Below are positions 18,462-28,350 of a stretch of 64,000 nucleotides of DNA, in pieces. A model generated the notes under the pieces. It was not told where the DNA came from and ran no database searches. It was given only the letters and a program-made list of their open reading frames with translations. The stretch is from Ectothiorhodospira haloalkaliphila ATCC 51935. GTDB lineage: Bacteria; Pseudomonadota; Gammaproteobacteria; Ectothiorhodospirales; Ectothiorhodospiraceae. The translations under genes and the position numbers were made by a program. The stretch is from assembly GCF_000633935.1 (NCBI RefSeq), contig NZ_KK214998.1, positions 805,844 to 869,843 of the forward strand, read 5' to 3'. Within the stretch, counting starts at the first letter, position 1; every line of letters starts with the position of its first letter.

Positions 18462-18491
18462 TTTTTGTGCCTCGCTGCGAAGGTTTATACT
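18462..18491 (+). promoter_or_regulatory. Possible sigma-70 promoter of acnD-prpF
   Basis: TTTTTG (18462-18467), 18-nt spacer, TATACT (18486-18491), 69 nt before the acnD start. The -10 is good and the -35 weak, consistent with a regulated promoter. Confidence 0.35.
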
Positions 18492-18559
18492 CCCGGGCAC
18501 CCGCGCTGGATGTTGACAATCTGCGGTGTCCAGCCAGACCACCCTTGACTGAGTTGCCC

Positions 18560-21154
18560 ATGATGAACACTGATTATCGCAAGCCACTGCCAGGCACCCA
18601 GCTGGATTACTTTGACACCCGTGCGGCCGTGGAGGCCATTGCGCCGGGGGCCTACGACAGGCTGCCCTATACCTCCCGTGTGCTGGCCGAGAATCTGGTG
18701 CGCCGTTGTGATCCGGCGCTGCTCACCGATGCCCTGAAGCAGCACATCGAACGCAAGCGGGACCTGGATTTTCCCTGGTTCCCGGCGCGGGTGGTGTGTC
18801 ACGACATCCTGGGGCAGACGGCGCTGGTGGATCTGGCGGGCCTGCGCGATGCCATCGCCGAGCGGGGCGGGGATCCGGCCAAGGTGAACCCGGTGGTGCC
18901 CACGCAGCTGATTGTCGACCATTCCCTGTCGGTGGAATACGGCGGTTATGACGAGGATGCCTTCGAGAAGAACCGCGCCATCGAGGATCGCCGCAACGAG
19001 GACCGCTTCCACTTCATCGACTGGACCAAAAAGGCCTTCAAGAACGTGGACGTGATCCCGCCGGGCAACGGCATCCTGCACCAGATCAACCTGGAGCGGA
19101 TGTCGCCGGTGGTCCATGCCCGCGATGGTGTGGCCTTCCCCGACACCCTGGTGGGGACCGACAGCCATACCCCCCATGTGGATGCCCTGGGCGTGCTGGC
19201 CGTGGGCGTGGGTGGCCTGGAGGCCGAGAGCGTCATGCTGGGCCGGGCCTCGTACATGCGCCTGCCGGACATCATCGGCGTGGAACTGGTGGGCAAGCGC
19301 AAGCCGGGCATCACCGCCACCGATATCGTCCTGGCCCTGACCGAGTTCCTGCGTCAGGAGAAGGTGGTCTCCGCCTACCTGGAGTTCTGTGGCGAAGGGG
19401 TGAAGGAGCTGAGCCTGGCCGACCGCGCCACCATCTCCAACATGACCCCGGAATTCGGCGCCACCGCCGCCATGTTCCACATCGACGAGCAGACCATCGA
19501 CTACCTCAAGCTCACCGGCCGCGAAGACGAGCAGGTGAAGCTGGTGGAAACCTACGCCCGCGAGGCCGGTCTGTGGGGCGATGACCTGAAGAACGTGGAA
19601 TACGAGCGCCGACTGCGCTTTGATCTGTCCACCGTGGTGCGCAACATGGCCGGCCCCTCCAACCCCCACAAGCGCCTGGCCACGTCCGATCTGGCAACCC
19701 GGGGCATCTCCGGCAAGGTGGAGAACGAACCCGGCAAGATGCCCGATGGCGCCGTGATCATCGCCGCCATCACCAGTTGCACCAATACCAGCAACCCGCG
19801 CAACGTGGTGGCCGCCGGCCTGCTGGCCCGCAACGCCAATGCCCGGGGCCTGCTGCGCAAGCCCTGGGTGAAGAGCTCCTTCGCCCCCGGCTCCAAGGCG
19901 GTGCAACTGTACATGGAGGAGGCCGGGCTGTTGCCGGAACTGGAGAAGCTGGGTTTTGGCATCGTTGCCTTTGCCTGCACCACCTGCAACGGCATGAGTG
20001 GCGCCCTGGACCCGAAGATCCAGCAGGAGGTCATCGACCGGGATCTGTATGCCACCGCCGTGCTCTCCGGCAACCGCAACTTCGACGGGCGCATCCACCC
20101 CTATGCCAAGCAGGCCTTCCTGGCCTCGCCGCCCCTGGTGGTGGCCTATGCCATCGCCGGCACCATTCGTTTTGACATCGAGAAGGATGTACTGGGTGTG
20201 GATGCCGATGGCAATGAGGTCACCCTCAAGGACCTGTGGCCCAGCGATGAGGAGATCGATGCCATCATCGCCAGCAGCGTCAAGCCGGAGCATTTCCGGC
20301 AGGTGTACGAGCCCATGTTCCAGGTGAAGACCGAAGCCGCCCAGGAGATCAGCCCCCTGTACGAATGGCGGCCCCAGAGCACCTACATTCGTCGCCCGCC
20401 CTATTGGGAAGGGGCCCTGGCGGGTGAGCGCGCCCTCAAGGGGATGCGTCCGCTGGCGGTGCTGGGTGACAACATCACCACCGATCACCTCTCGCCCTCC
20501 AATGCCATCCTGCTCGACAGTGCCGCCGGTGAATACCTGGCGAAGATGGGCCTGCCGGAAGAGGACTTCAACTCCTACGCCACCCACCGGGGCGATCACC
20601 TGACCGCCCAGCGGGCCACCTTCGCCAATCCCAAGCTCATCAACGAGATGGCCGTGGTGGATGGTGAAGTGAAGCAGGGCTCCCTGGCCCGGATCGAGCC
20701 GGAAGGCCAGGTCACCCGCATGTGGGAGGCCATCGAGACCTACCAGGAGCGCAAACAGCCCCTGATCATCATCGCCGGGGCCGACTACGGTCAGGGCTCC
20801 AGCCGTGACTGGGCCGCCAAGGGCGTGCGCCTGGCCGGCGTGGAGGCCATCGTCGCCGAGGGCTTCGAGCGCATTCACCGTACCAACCTGATCGGCATGG
20901 GCGTCTTGCCCCTGGAGTTCGAGGCGGGCACCACCCGCAAGACCCTGAACATCGATGGCACCGAGACCTTCGACGTGAAGGGTGAACTGGCTCCCCGGGC
21001 GAACCTCACCCTGGTGATCCATCGCAAGAACGGTGAGACGGTGGAGGTGCCGGTGACCTGCCGCCTGGATACGAAGGAAGAGGTCTCCATCTATGAAGCG
21101 GGCGGCGTGTTGCAGCGCTTTGCCAAGGACTTCCTGGAAGCGGAGAGCGCCTGA
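18560..21154 (+). CDS. acnD: Fe/S-dependent 2-methylcitrate dehydratase AcnD
   Basis: An 864-residue aconitase-family enzyme. Fe-S cluster ligands are visible in AITSCTNTSNPRN (about residue 408) and ACTTCNGMSG (about 474); substrate blocks LVGTDSHTPHVDALGVL and GADYGQGSSRDWAAKG are intact. The immediate downstream prpF identifies it as AcnD rather than AcnA: AcnD dehydrates 2-methylcitrate to trans-2-methylaconitate in propionate breakdown. Length matches AcnD (about 865). Two ATG codons in tandem (18560, 18563) are both possible. Methylcitrate synthase and lyase genes are not in the window. Confidence 0.9.
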   Translation: MMNTDYRKPLPGTQLDYFDTRAAVEAIAPGAYDRLPYTSRVLAENLVRRCDPALLTDALKQHIERKRDLDFPWFPARVVCHDILGQTALVDLAGLRDAIAERGGDPAKVNPVVPTQLIVDHSLSVEYGGYDEDAFEKNRAIEDRRNEDRFHFIDWTKKAFKNVDVIPPGNGILHQINLERMSPVVHARDGVAFPDTLVGTDSHTPHVDALGVLAVGVGGLEAESVMLGRASYMRLPDIIGVELVGKRKPGITATDIVLALTEFLRQEKVVSAYLEFCGEGVKELSLADRATISNMTPEFGATAAMFHIDEQTIDYLKLTGREDEQVKLVETYAREAGLWGDDLKNVEYERRLRFDLSTVVRNMAGPSNPHKRLATSDLATRGISGKVENEPGKMPDGAVIIAAITSCTNTSNPRNVVAAGLLARNANARGLLRKPWVKSSFAPGSKAVQLYMEEAGLLPELEKLGFGIVAFACTTCNGMSGALDPKIQQEVIDRDLYATAVLSGNRNFDGRIHPYAKQAFLASPPLVVAYAIAGTIRFDIEKDVLGVDADGNEVTLKDLWPSDEEIDAIIASSVKPEHFRQVYEPMFQVKTEAAQEISPLYEWRPQSTYIRRPPYWEGALAGERALKGMRPLAVLGDNITTDHLSPSNAILLDSAAGEYLAKMGLPEEDFNSYATHRGDHLTAQRATFANPKLINEMAVVDGEVKQGSLARIEPEGQVTRMWEAIETYQERKQPLIIIAGADYGQGSSRDWAAKGVRLAGVEAIVAEGFERIHRTNLIGMGVLPLEFEAGTTRKTLNIDGTETFDVKGELAPRANLTLVIHRKNGETVEVPVTCRLDTKEEVSIYEAGGVLQRFAKDFLEAESA

Positions 21155-22335
21155 TGAGCCATGTTCCCCAAGTGAAGATCCCTGCCACCTACATGCGGGG
21201 TGGCACCAGCAAGGGCGTGTTCTTCCGCCTGGATGACCTCCCCGAGGTGGCACAGACCCCCGGGGCCGCCCGGGATGCCCTGCTGCTGCGGGTGATCGGC
21301 AGCCCCGACCCCTATGGCAAGCAGATCGATGGCATGGGTGGGGGCGTCTCCAGCAACAGCAAGTCGGTGATCCTGTCGCGCAGCACCCAGCCGGATCATG
21401 ACGTGGATTACCTGTTCGGTCAGGTGTCCATCGACAAGCCCTTCGTGGACTGGAGCGGCAACTGCGGCAACCTGACCGCCGCGGTGGGGGCCTTTGCCAT
21501 CAGCGCCGGCCTGGTGGATGCCGGGCGCATCCCCCAAAACGGCACCGCCATCGTGCGCATCTGGCAGGTGAACATCCAGAAGACCATCATCGCCCATATC
21601 CCCATCACCGATGGGGCGGTGCAGGAGACGGGGGATTTCGAACTGGATGGGGTGACCTTTCCCGCCGCCGAGGTGCAGGTGGAGTTCATGGACCCGGCCG
21701 ATGACAGCGGCGGGTCCATGTTCCCCACCGGGAATCTGGTGGACGATCTGGAGGTGCCGGGCATCGGCACCTTGAAGGCCACCATGATCAACGCCGGCAT
21801 CCCCACCGTGTTCGTCAATGCCACGGACATCGGGTACACCGGCACGGAACTGCAGGATGACATCAACGGGGATCCCAAGGCCCTGGAGATGTTCGAGACG
21901 CTCAGGGTCCACGGGGCCGTGCGCATGGGCCTGGTGCAGTCGGTGGAAGAGGCTGCCCAGCGTCAGCACACCCCCAAGATCGCCTTTGTGGCCCCGCCCA
22001 GGGACTACGTGGCCTCCAGCGGCAAGCAGGTGGCGGCGGGTGATGTGGATCTGCTGGTGCGGGCCCTTTCCATGGGCAAGCTGCATCACGCCATGATGGG
22101 CACGGCGGCCGTGGCCATCGGCACAGCGGCGGCCATTCCCGGCACGCTGGTCAACCAGGCGGCCGGCGGCGGCGATCGCACCTCGGTCCATTTTGGCCAC
22201 CCCTCGGGCACCCTGCGGGTAGGGGCTGAGGCCACCCTGGAGGGTGGCGAATGGAAGGTGGTCAAGGCGGTGATGAGCCGCAGTGCCCGGGTGCTCATGG
22301 AGGGCTGGGTGCGGGTGCCGGGGGATGCCTTCTGA
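21154..22335 (+). CDS. prpF: 2-methylaconitate isomerase PrpF
   Basis: A 393-residue diaminopimelate-epimerase-fold protein. The N-terminus IPATYMRGGTSKGVFFR and the block VDWSGNCGNLTAAVGAFAI (catalytic Cys region) are diagnostic of PrpF, which converts trans- to cis-2-methylaconitate so that ordinary aconitase can hydrate it. Its ATG overlaps the acnD stop (TGATG), so the pair is translationally coupled. Its last 41 nt overlap the end of recD on the other strand. Confidence 0.95.
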   Translation: MSHVPQVKIPATYMRGGTSKGVFFRLDDLPEVAQTPGAARDALLLRVIGSPDPYGKQIDGMGGGVSSNSKSVILSRSTQPDHDVDYLFGQVSIDKPFVDWSGNCGNLTAAVGAFAISAGLVDAGRIPQNGTAIVRIWQVNIQKTIIAHIPITDGAVQETGDFELDGVTFPAAEVQVEFMDPADDSGGSMFPTGNLVDDLEVPGIGTLKATMINAGIPTVFVNATDIGYTGTELQDDINGDPKALEMFETLRVHGAVRMGLVQSVEEAAQRQHTPKIAFVAPPRDYVASSGKQVAAGDVDLLVRALSMGKLHHAMMGTAAVAIGTAAAIPGTLVNQAAGGGDRTSVHFGHPSGTLRVGAEATLEGGEWKVVKAVMSRSARVLMEGWVRVPGDAF

Positions 22336-24457
22336 GCAGGCGCCCACTCAGACCGCTGTCCCGGTTCACCCGGCGGGTGATGGCCTCGCCCAGTACCGAG
22401 GCCTGGCTGTAGAGCAGGGTGAAGCGGCGGCGTGAGCGGGTGATGGCGGTGTAGAGCAGTTCCCGGGTGAGCACCGGGTTGGGGGCATCCGGCAGGATCA
22501 GCGCCGTGTGCTCGAACTCCGAGCCCTGGGACTTGTGCACAGTCATCGCGAACACGGTCTCCACCGCCTGCAGGCGGCTGGGAAGCACCCAGCGCACCTG
22601 ACCGGCCTCGCCCGGGAAGGCCACCCGCAATACCGTGCGCACCTCGTTGTTCTGGCGCACCGGTACGGGCAGGGTGATGCCGATGTCCCCGTTCATCAGG
22701 TTCAGGGTGTAGTCGTTGCGGGTGATGAGCACCGGTCGTCCGGCAAACCATTGACGCTGGGCCGGGGCGCCCGCGTCCGACTCCCCGGGCAGCAGACGGG
22801 CGGCGCGCAACACCTGGATGATGCGGGTGTTGAGCCCGGTCACACCCCAGGGTCCATCCCGCAGGGCGGTGAGCAACTGGAACTGCCGCTGGGCCTGAAG
22901 GATGTCGTGGGCCCAGGCATCGACCCGTGCCGACGCGTCGGGATCATCCGGGGCCTGTTCCAGGCGTTGCAGGTAGCCCGCATACCCCTCCCTGACCTGT
23001 TCATCGAAACGGGGATCGGCCTCATCCTGCAGCTGAATCGCCGCCACCCTGCCCAACTGACTGTCGGGCTCCGCGGCCGATCGTTCAAAGACCGCACGCA
23101 CCGCCGCCAGGGCGGCATCGGGATCCCGTGGGTCCTGCTGTGGATCATTCACCCGGGCCGCCAGGGCGCCGATACCGCCCTGATCGCTGAAGCGATGACT
23201 GGTGCGCAGCATGGCCACCGCCTGGTCCAGTGCCCCCCCGTTCGCATCCACCATCGCCTCCGGCACGTCCTGACCACTGACCCGTGCCAGCCAGTCCCGG
23301 GTGTCGGGCGTGTAATGGGCCCGATGGGCACGCTGGCACAGATCACCCAGCACGGCGCCGGCCTCCACCGAGGCCAGCTGATCCTTGTCTCCCAGCAGGA
23401 TCAGCCGGGCCTCGGGGCGCAGGGCATCCAGCAGATGCACCATCATCTCCACATCCACCATGGAGGCCTCGTCCACCACCACCACGTCGGCGGCCAGGGG
23501 GTTGCCGGGATGGTGACGAAAACGCCGGCTGTCGGGGCGGGGCCCCAGCAGCCGGTGCAGGGTCTTCACCCGGGTGGGGATCGGGCCCACTTCGCCGGCG
23601 ATGCCCTCGGGCGGCGGCAGGGCATTCACCTGGGCGTTGATGGATTCATTCAGGCGCGCGGCGGCCTTGCCGGTGGGCGCCGCCAGTTCGATGCGCAGGG
23701 CCGGCAGGCCCTGCACGGCGGCCAGGCGCTGCAACAGGGCCAGCAGACGCACCACGGTGGTGGTCTTGCCGGTGCCCGGTCCCCCGGTGAGGATGAAAAA
23801 GCCGCTGCGGGCCGCCAGGGCGCAGGCCAGGCGCTGCCAGTCCGGTCCCGGACCTGGCGATGACGAGGGCGCTGCTGCCTGATCGCCGGCCGGCTGGAAC
23901 AGGGTGTCCAGCAGTCCGGCCAGCGGCGTCTCGGGAAGGGGCAGCGGTTGCTGCAGGCGGCCCTGTATCCCTTCGGCGATGCGCTGCTCATAGGCCCAGT
24001 AGCGGCGCAGGTAGAGCAGGGGACGTTCCGGGTCGCCATCCAGCACCAGGGGACGCGGATCGACCGGGTCCCGCGCATCTTCCGCACGGCTGATGGCCGA
24101 ACTGGCCCGCAGGCGCGCCACCCAGTCCGTCAGGGTCAGCGCCCCCAGCTCACGGGCCAGGGCAAGACGGATGCCCTGGGCCAGGGGCTGATCGTCCCGC
24201 AGGCGGGTGAGCAGGGTCTGCGGGTGATGCAGGGCCTGGGCGAGATCCAGGCACACATGGCCGTGGCCATTGCGTTCGCTGGTGAGCGCAATGGCCAGCA
24301 GCACGGCGGGATCATCCTCCGGGGCCTGGGTGTGGATGAAGCGTGTCAGCGACAGATCCAGGGCACGGATGGCGCCGGCGGCGGCCCAATCACCCAGCAG
24401 GGCCAGGGTGGGGTGGGGCGGGTATTTCTGATGGGCCTCGGAGTGTTGCGCCATCAT
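22295..24457 (-). CDS. recD: RecBCD subunit RecD
   Basis: A 720-residue SF1B helicase, the 5'-3' motor of RecBCD. It shows Walker A LTGGPGTGKTTT (about residue 228), motif II VVVDEASMVD, motif III LILLGDKDQLASVEAG, and near the end the motif VI region YTAITRSRRRFTLL with AMTVHKSQGSEF before it. The ATG at 24457 overlaps the recB stop codon (ATGA); the longer frame upstream is a shadow of recB. The C-terminus overlaps the end of prpF by 41 nt, tail to tail, with no room for an intervening terminator. Confidence 0.95.
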   Translation of the reverse strand: MMAQHSEAHQKYPPHPTLALLGDWAAAGAIRALDLSLTRFIHTQAPEDDPAVLLAIALTSERNGHGHVCLDLAQALHHPQTLLTRLRDDQPLAQGIRLALARELGALTLTDWVARLRASSAISRAEDARDPVDPRPLVLDGDPERPLLYLRRYWAYEQRIAEGIQGRLQQPLPLPETPLAGLLDTLFQPAGDQAAAPSSSPGPGPDWQRLACALAARSGFFILTGGPGTGKTTTVVRLLALLQRLAAVQGLPALRIELAAPTGKAAARLNESINAQVNALPPPEGIAGEVGPIPTRVKTLHRLLGPRPDSRRFRHHPGNPLAADVVVVDEASMVDVEMMVHLLDALRPEARLILLGDKDQLASVEAGAVLGDLCQRAHRAHYTPDTRDWLARVSGQDVPEAMVDANGGALDQAVAMLRTSHRFSDQGGIGALAARVNDPQQDPRDPDAALAAVRAVFERSAAEPDSQLGRVAAIQLQDEADPRFDEQVREGYAGYLQRLEQAPDDPDASARVDAWAHDILQAQRQFQLLTALRDGPWGVTGLNTRIIQVLRAARLLPGESDAGAPAQRQWFAGRPVLITRNDYTLNLMNGDIGITLPVPVRQNNEVRTVLRVAFPGEAGQVRWVLPSRLQAVETVFAMTVHKSQGSEFEHTALILPDAPNPVLTRELLYTAITRSRRRFTLLYSQASVLGEAITRRVNRDSGLSGRLLRRHPPAPAPSPP

Positions 24458-27400
24458 GCCAGATCCTCCATCCGGGTGGGGCGCTGCCCCTTGAAGAGGG
24501 CATCCAGGGCCTCGATCAACGCCCGGGGTGGGCGATGGGCATGAATGCCCCGGGCCGGTCCCCCGCCGCCGCGCAGGAAGGCATAGGTGGCGCCGCCCAT
24601 GTGCTGATCGTAATCGTAGTCCGGCAGGCGCAGCTTCAGTTGTCGGTGCAGGGCCAGCAGGTAGATCAGGTACTGCAGGTCGTAGCGATGATGCAGGACA
24701 GCGTCCTCCATGGCGGTCGTGGAATAGGCCGGATCGTCCGGGCCCAGCCAGTTGGATTTCCAGTCCAGGACGTAATAGCGCCCCTGGTGTTCCAAGACCA
24801 GGTCGATGAAGCCCTTGAGCATGCCATTGAGCCGGGCCGGGTCCAGTCCGGGTCGGCGCCGGCCCGGCAGACAATGGGCCTGGGCCAGTCGATCCAGGTC
24901 CCGGGTATCCACCCGGGTGGCGGCGAACCAGAATTCCATCTCCACCTGCAGTGACTCGGGCGCCAGATCGGCCAGGGTCAGCGTGGTGGTTGAGGATCCG
25001 GACGCCGTGGGGAGGGCCCAGGGGGTGGTGAGATAGGCGGCCAGCCAGGCATCCAGGGGCTCGATCCAGTCGGTCAGGCCCCTGAGCTGGCAGCGCCGGG
25101 CCAGCATGTCCCGGCGTGCCTCCGGGCAGTGGGCGGCGGCGGCAAACCCCGCTGCCCGATCGGCGGGGTCTTGGGCCCGGGCCTCGGTGGCCGCCCATTC
25201 CATGATGCCGTGCAGGAAGTTGCCCACCTGGCGCCCCCGGGGCAGGGCATGCAGACCGGACAGGGGTGTGATCGGTTGCCCGGTGGGGGTTCGGGCGACC
25301 TGGGCCTGGGATGGCCATGGGGGCTCATTGGCCAGGCCTTCCTCCCGCCCCAGCTCATCATCGGCGGTCTCCGCTGCCGTCACCGGTTCGGGTGCTTCTT
25401 CCCCGAGCGGGCCGACGCGCAGCCCGGAATAACTGGCGATCCACCAGGGCTCGTGACGGAAATCCGGCGCCGGTCGGGCCGGATCCAGGGCGGGTCGCGG
25501 TGGCGGTGAGAGAGGCGTGTCGGCGGGCGCTGGGGCAGGCTCCACCTGGATGTGGGGCATGTCCTGGCCCAGGGTCTCAAGGGCCTGCTTCAGAGCCTCC
25601 GTGCCATCGAAGGCCTGGCCGCCATTGAGTACATGCCCGATGGCCGACTTTTCCAATTGAATCTTGCGGGTGTTGCCGCTTTTCAGGGGTGCGATGCCCA
25701 GCCAGACGCCGTGACGGGCTCGGGTGATGGCCACATACAGCAGGCGCATGTCCTCGCTCAGGCGGGCATCATCGGCATCGTCCCAGGCTTGGCGATAGCC
25801 ATCCCGGCCCGCCGTCTCGATATACCGACCCTCGTCCCGGCGCAGTGGAACCTGGGCCGTGCGTCCGTTCACCTCCCGCCAGCTGCAGATGAAGGGCAGC
25901 AGCACCAGGGGATATTCCAGCCCCTTGGACTTGTGGATGGTCACTACCTGGATGAGCTCTGCATCACTCTCCAGTCGCACCAGGAATTCCTCGTCATCGG
26001 CATCCAGGTGCTCGCTCAAATGCCGGATCAGGGCCTGTTCGCCGTCCAGGCTGCGGGCGGCCTGCTGCAGCCATTCGGCCAGATGCAGCAGGTTGGTGAG
26101 CACCCGCTCGCCTTCCTCCTGCTCCAGCAACTGGCGGGGCAGCGCCTGGTCGTGCATCAGGCGGCGCAGCATGGCCAGCACGCCCTGGCGCCGCCAGATG
26201 CGCTGATAGCCGTGGAAGCATTCCAGCTGTTCCTCCCAGGCCAGCTCATCCTCCTGCCAGCCGGCCAGGGTTTCCAGGGGCAGATCCAGGGTGTTGGTGC
26301 CCAGCGCCGCCCGCACCAGGCCCTCGTCGGTGGGGCAGGCACAGGCCCGCAGCCAGTGCAGCAGGTCGCGGGCCTCGCGGGTGCGGAATACTGAATTGCG
26401 ATCGGACAGGTACACGCTGTGTATCTGCCGTGCCGCCAGTGCCTGGCGCATGACGGCGGCCTCGGTGCCGGTGCGCACCAGGATGGCGATGTCCCGGGGG
26501 CGCAGTGGCTTCCATTCGCCGTCTTTGCCATCCCCGTGGCGGAACCCGGCCTCACCGCGGCGGGCGGCCTCCAGCCACTGCACGATGCGCGAGGCGGCGG
26601 CTGCGGCCATGGCCTCCCGATAGGTGTCGGGGGCGACGGGCCCCTCGCCCGGGTCGAATAGCCAGAAGTTCATGGCGGGATGCGGGGCCCCCTCCAGGAT
26701 CAGGGTCTCACCGCGGCCATGGGCCGAAACGGGCTGGTAGGGGATGGGATTTTCGGCATCGCTGCCGGTTTCGGGGCGGAAGCGAAAGGCTCCCCGGGGA
26801 TGACCCTCGGCATGGGTGAACAGCCGGTTGCAGGCTTCCACCATGCCCTGGGTGGAACGGTAGTTGGTGGCCAGGGTGTGATGCCGGCCCCGGGTAGCCT
26901 TGCGGGCGGCCAGGTAGCTGTGGATGTCGGCGCCGCGAAACCCGTAGATGGCCTGCTTGGGATCGCCGATCATGACCAGGGCGGTGGGGTCCCGGGCGTC
27001 CTGCGTGGCCGCGGCCCCATAGACCCGGTCGAAAATCCGGTACTGGATGGGGTCGGTGTCCTGGAACTCGTCGATCAGGGCCACGGGGAACTGGCGGCGC
27101 AGGGTGGCTGCCAGGTGACGGGCCGGGTCCGCGGTGTTGTCATCGCCGCCCGGGGTGAGGGCGATGTCCATCTCCCGCAGCAGGTCGTCAAAGCCCATCT
27201 GTGCCTGCTGGCGCAGTCGCCGGGTGAGTTCATGGCCTACCCATTCGCTGGCATGGGCCAGGATGCAGGCCTCCAGGGTCGGTTCGGTGTGCCCATCCGC
27301 CGGCTTGAGTGCGCTGGCTGCCTGTTGCCACTGGGCGATGGCGGCGAAGGCCGGGTGGGGCATCTCCTCCTGCACCGGGGCCTTGGCCTTGAAGTGAAAG

Positions 27401-28350
27401 GCGCCCTGGGCAAAATTGCCCAGCCGGTTGGGGGCCGCTTCACCCTCGCTCCAGGCCTGGATCTCCTTGAGCATGACGGTGAATTTCTCCGGTTGGCTGC
27501 TGCCATGGCGGGTGCCATTGAGATGAGGCTGCAGCGTCCATAAATGGCTCTCGATGGCCTGCCGATCGGCCTGCCACTGGTCTCGGGCGGCCTGCTCCAG
27601 AGCATCCACCTGGTCCTGCCGGGCCTGACGTTCCAGGGCCTTATCCAGCGCTGGACGCAGGTCCGGGCAGTGCAGGGGGCGGCCCTGGAAGGAGAGCCTG
27701 GCATCCCGCTGGTGCAGCCAGGGCCGCAGCTGATCATGCAGATGCTCCGGCGAGGTGATGGACTGACGCACGCAGCGGGCCTCGGCGGCGGGCAGGGGGT
27801 AGAAATGCACCCGCCAGTAATCCCTGAGGATCTCGTTGATCAGGTCCGTCTGGTCGGTGGCCACCTCCCGCTGGAACAGCCCCCGGGTCTCGAAGGCGTG
27901 TTCCTTGAGCATGCGCTGACACCAGCCGTGGATGGTGGAGATCATGGCCTCGTCCATCCATTCGGCGGCCAGACGCAGGGTGCGGGCGCAGCCGGGCCAG
28001 CGTTCGGGGGGGAAGTCGCTGCGCAGTCGGTGCAGGGGGTTGGCCCGGGTCTTGGGATCAGCGTCCTCGGCCGCCTCCGGCGTGGCCTCGAACCAGGTGG
28101 CTGCCTCCACCAGACGGCTGCGAATGCGCTCGCGCAGTTCCTGGGTGGCGGCCTCGGTGAAGGTGACCACCAGGATCTCCGGTGGCATCAGCCCGCGCTC
28201 GAAGGCGGTATGTTCATCCCCATGCCCCAGCACCAGGCGGGTATAGAGCAGGGCCAGGGTGAAGGTCTTTCCGGTGCCGGCGCTGGCCTCGATGAGGCGG
28301 CTGTCACGAAAGGCAAAGCCCAGGGGGTCCAGGGTGGCCGGCGCACTCAT
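24454..28350 (-). CDS. recB: RecBCD subunit RecB
   Basis: A 1298-residue helicase-nuclease. Walker A IEASAGTGKTFTLALLYTR is at residues 18-36, UvrD-type motifs VALIDEFQDTDPIQYRIF and LYVAITRARHGVWLG follow, and the C-terminal RecB nuclease has the catalytic YYVLDWKSNWLG (about 1188-1199). RecB unwinds 3'-5', digests the DNA and loads RecA after Chi. Its ATG overlaps the recC stop by 4 nt. Size and domain order are normal and I see no inactivating change. Confidence 0.96.
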   Translation of the reverse strand: MSAPATLDPLGFAFRDSRLIEASAGTGKTFTLALLYTRLVLGHGDEHTAFERGLMPPEILVVTFTEAATQELRERIRSRLVEAATWFEATPEAAEDADPKTRANPLHRLRSDFPPERWPGCARTLRLAAEWMDEAMISTIHGWCQRMLKEHAFETRGLFQREVATDQTDLINEILRDYWRVHFYPLPAAEARCVRQSITSPEHLHDQLRPWLHQRDARLSFQGRPLHCPDLRPALDKALERQARQDQVDALEQAARDQWQADRQAIESHLWTLQPHLNGTRHGSSQPEKFTVMLKEIQAWSEGEAAPNRLGNFAQGAFHFKAKAPVQEEMPHPAFAAIAQWQQAASALKPADGHTEPTLEACILAHASEWVGHELTRRLRQQAQMGFDDLLREMDIALTPGGDDNTADPARHLAATLRRQFPVALIDEFQDTDPIQYRIFDRVYGAAATQDARDPTALVMIGDPKQAIYGFRGADIHSYLAARKATRGRHHTLATNYRSTQGMVEACNRLFTHAEGHPRGAFRFRPETGSDAENPIPYQPVSAHGRGETLILEGAPHPAMNFWLFDPGEGPVAPDTYREAMAAAAASRIVQWLEAARRGEAGFRHGDGKDGEWKPLRPRDIAILVRTGTEAAVMRQALAARQIHSVYLSDRNSVFRTREARDLLHWLRACACPTDEGLVRAALGTNTLDLPLETLAGWQEDELAWEEQLECFHGYQRIWRRQGVLAMLRRLMHDQALPRQLLEQEEGERVLTNLLHLAEWLQQAARSLDGEQALIRHLSEHLDADDEEFLVRLESDAELIQVVTIHKSKGLEYPLVLLPFICSWREVNGRTAQVPLRRDEGRYIETAGRDGYRQAWDDADDARLSEDMRLLYVAITRARHGVWLGIAPLKSGNTRKIQLEKSAIGHVLNGGQAFDGTEALKQALETLGQDMPHIQVEPAPAPADTPLSPPPRPALDPARPAPDFRHEPWWIASYSGLRVGPLGEEAPEPVTAAETADDELGREEGLANEPPWPSQAQVARTPTGQPITPLSGLHALPRGRQVGNFLHGIMEWAATEARAQDPADRAAGFAAAAHCPEARRDMLARRCQLRGLTDWIEPLDAWLAAYLTTPWALPTASGSSTTTLTLADLAPESLQVEMEFWFAATRVDTRDLDRLAQAHCLPGRRRPGLDPARLNGMLKGFIDLVLEHQGRYYVLDWKSNWLGPDDPAYSTTAMEDAVLHHRYDLQYLIYLLALHRQLKLRLPDYDYDQHMGGATYAFLRGGGGPARGIHAHRPPRALIEALDALFKGQRPTRMEDLA

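Noticed and set aside
18485-21253. 922-codon open frame antisense to acnD
   Set aside because: It mirrors the codon pattern of acnD and shows no domain; long antisense frames are expected at this GC content.
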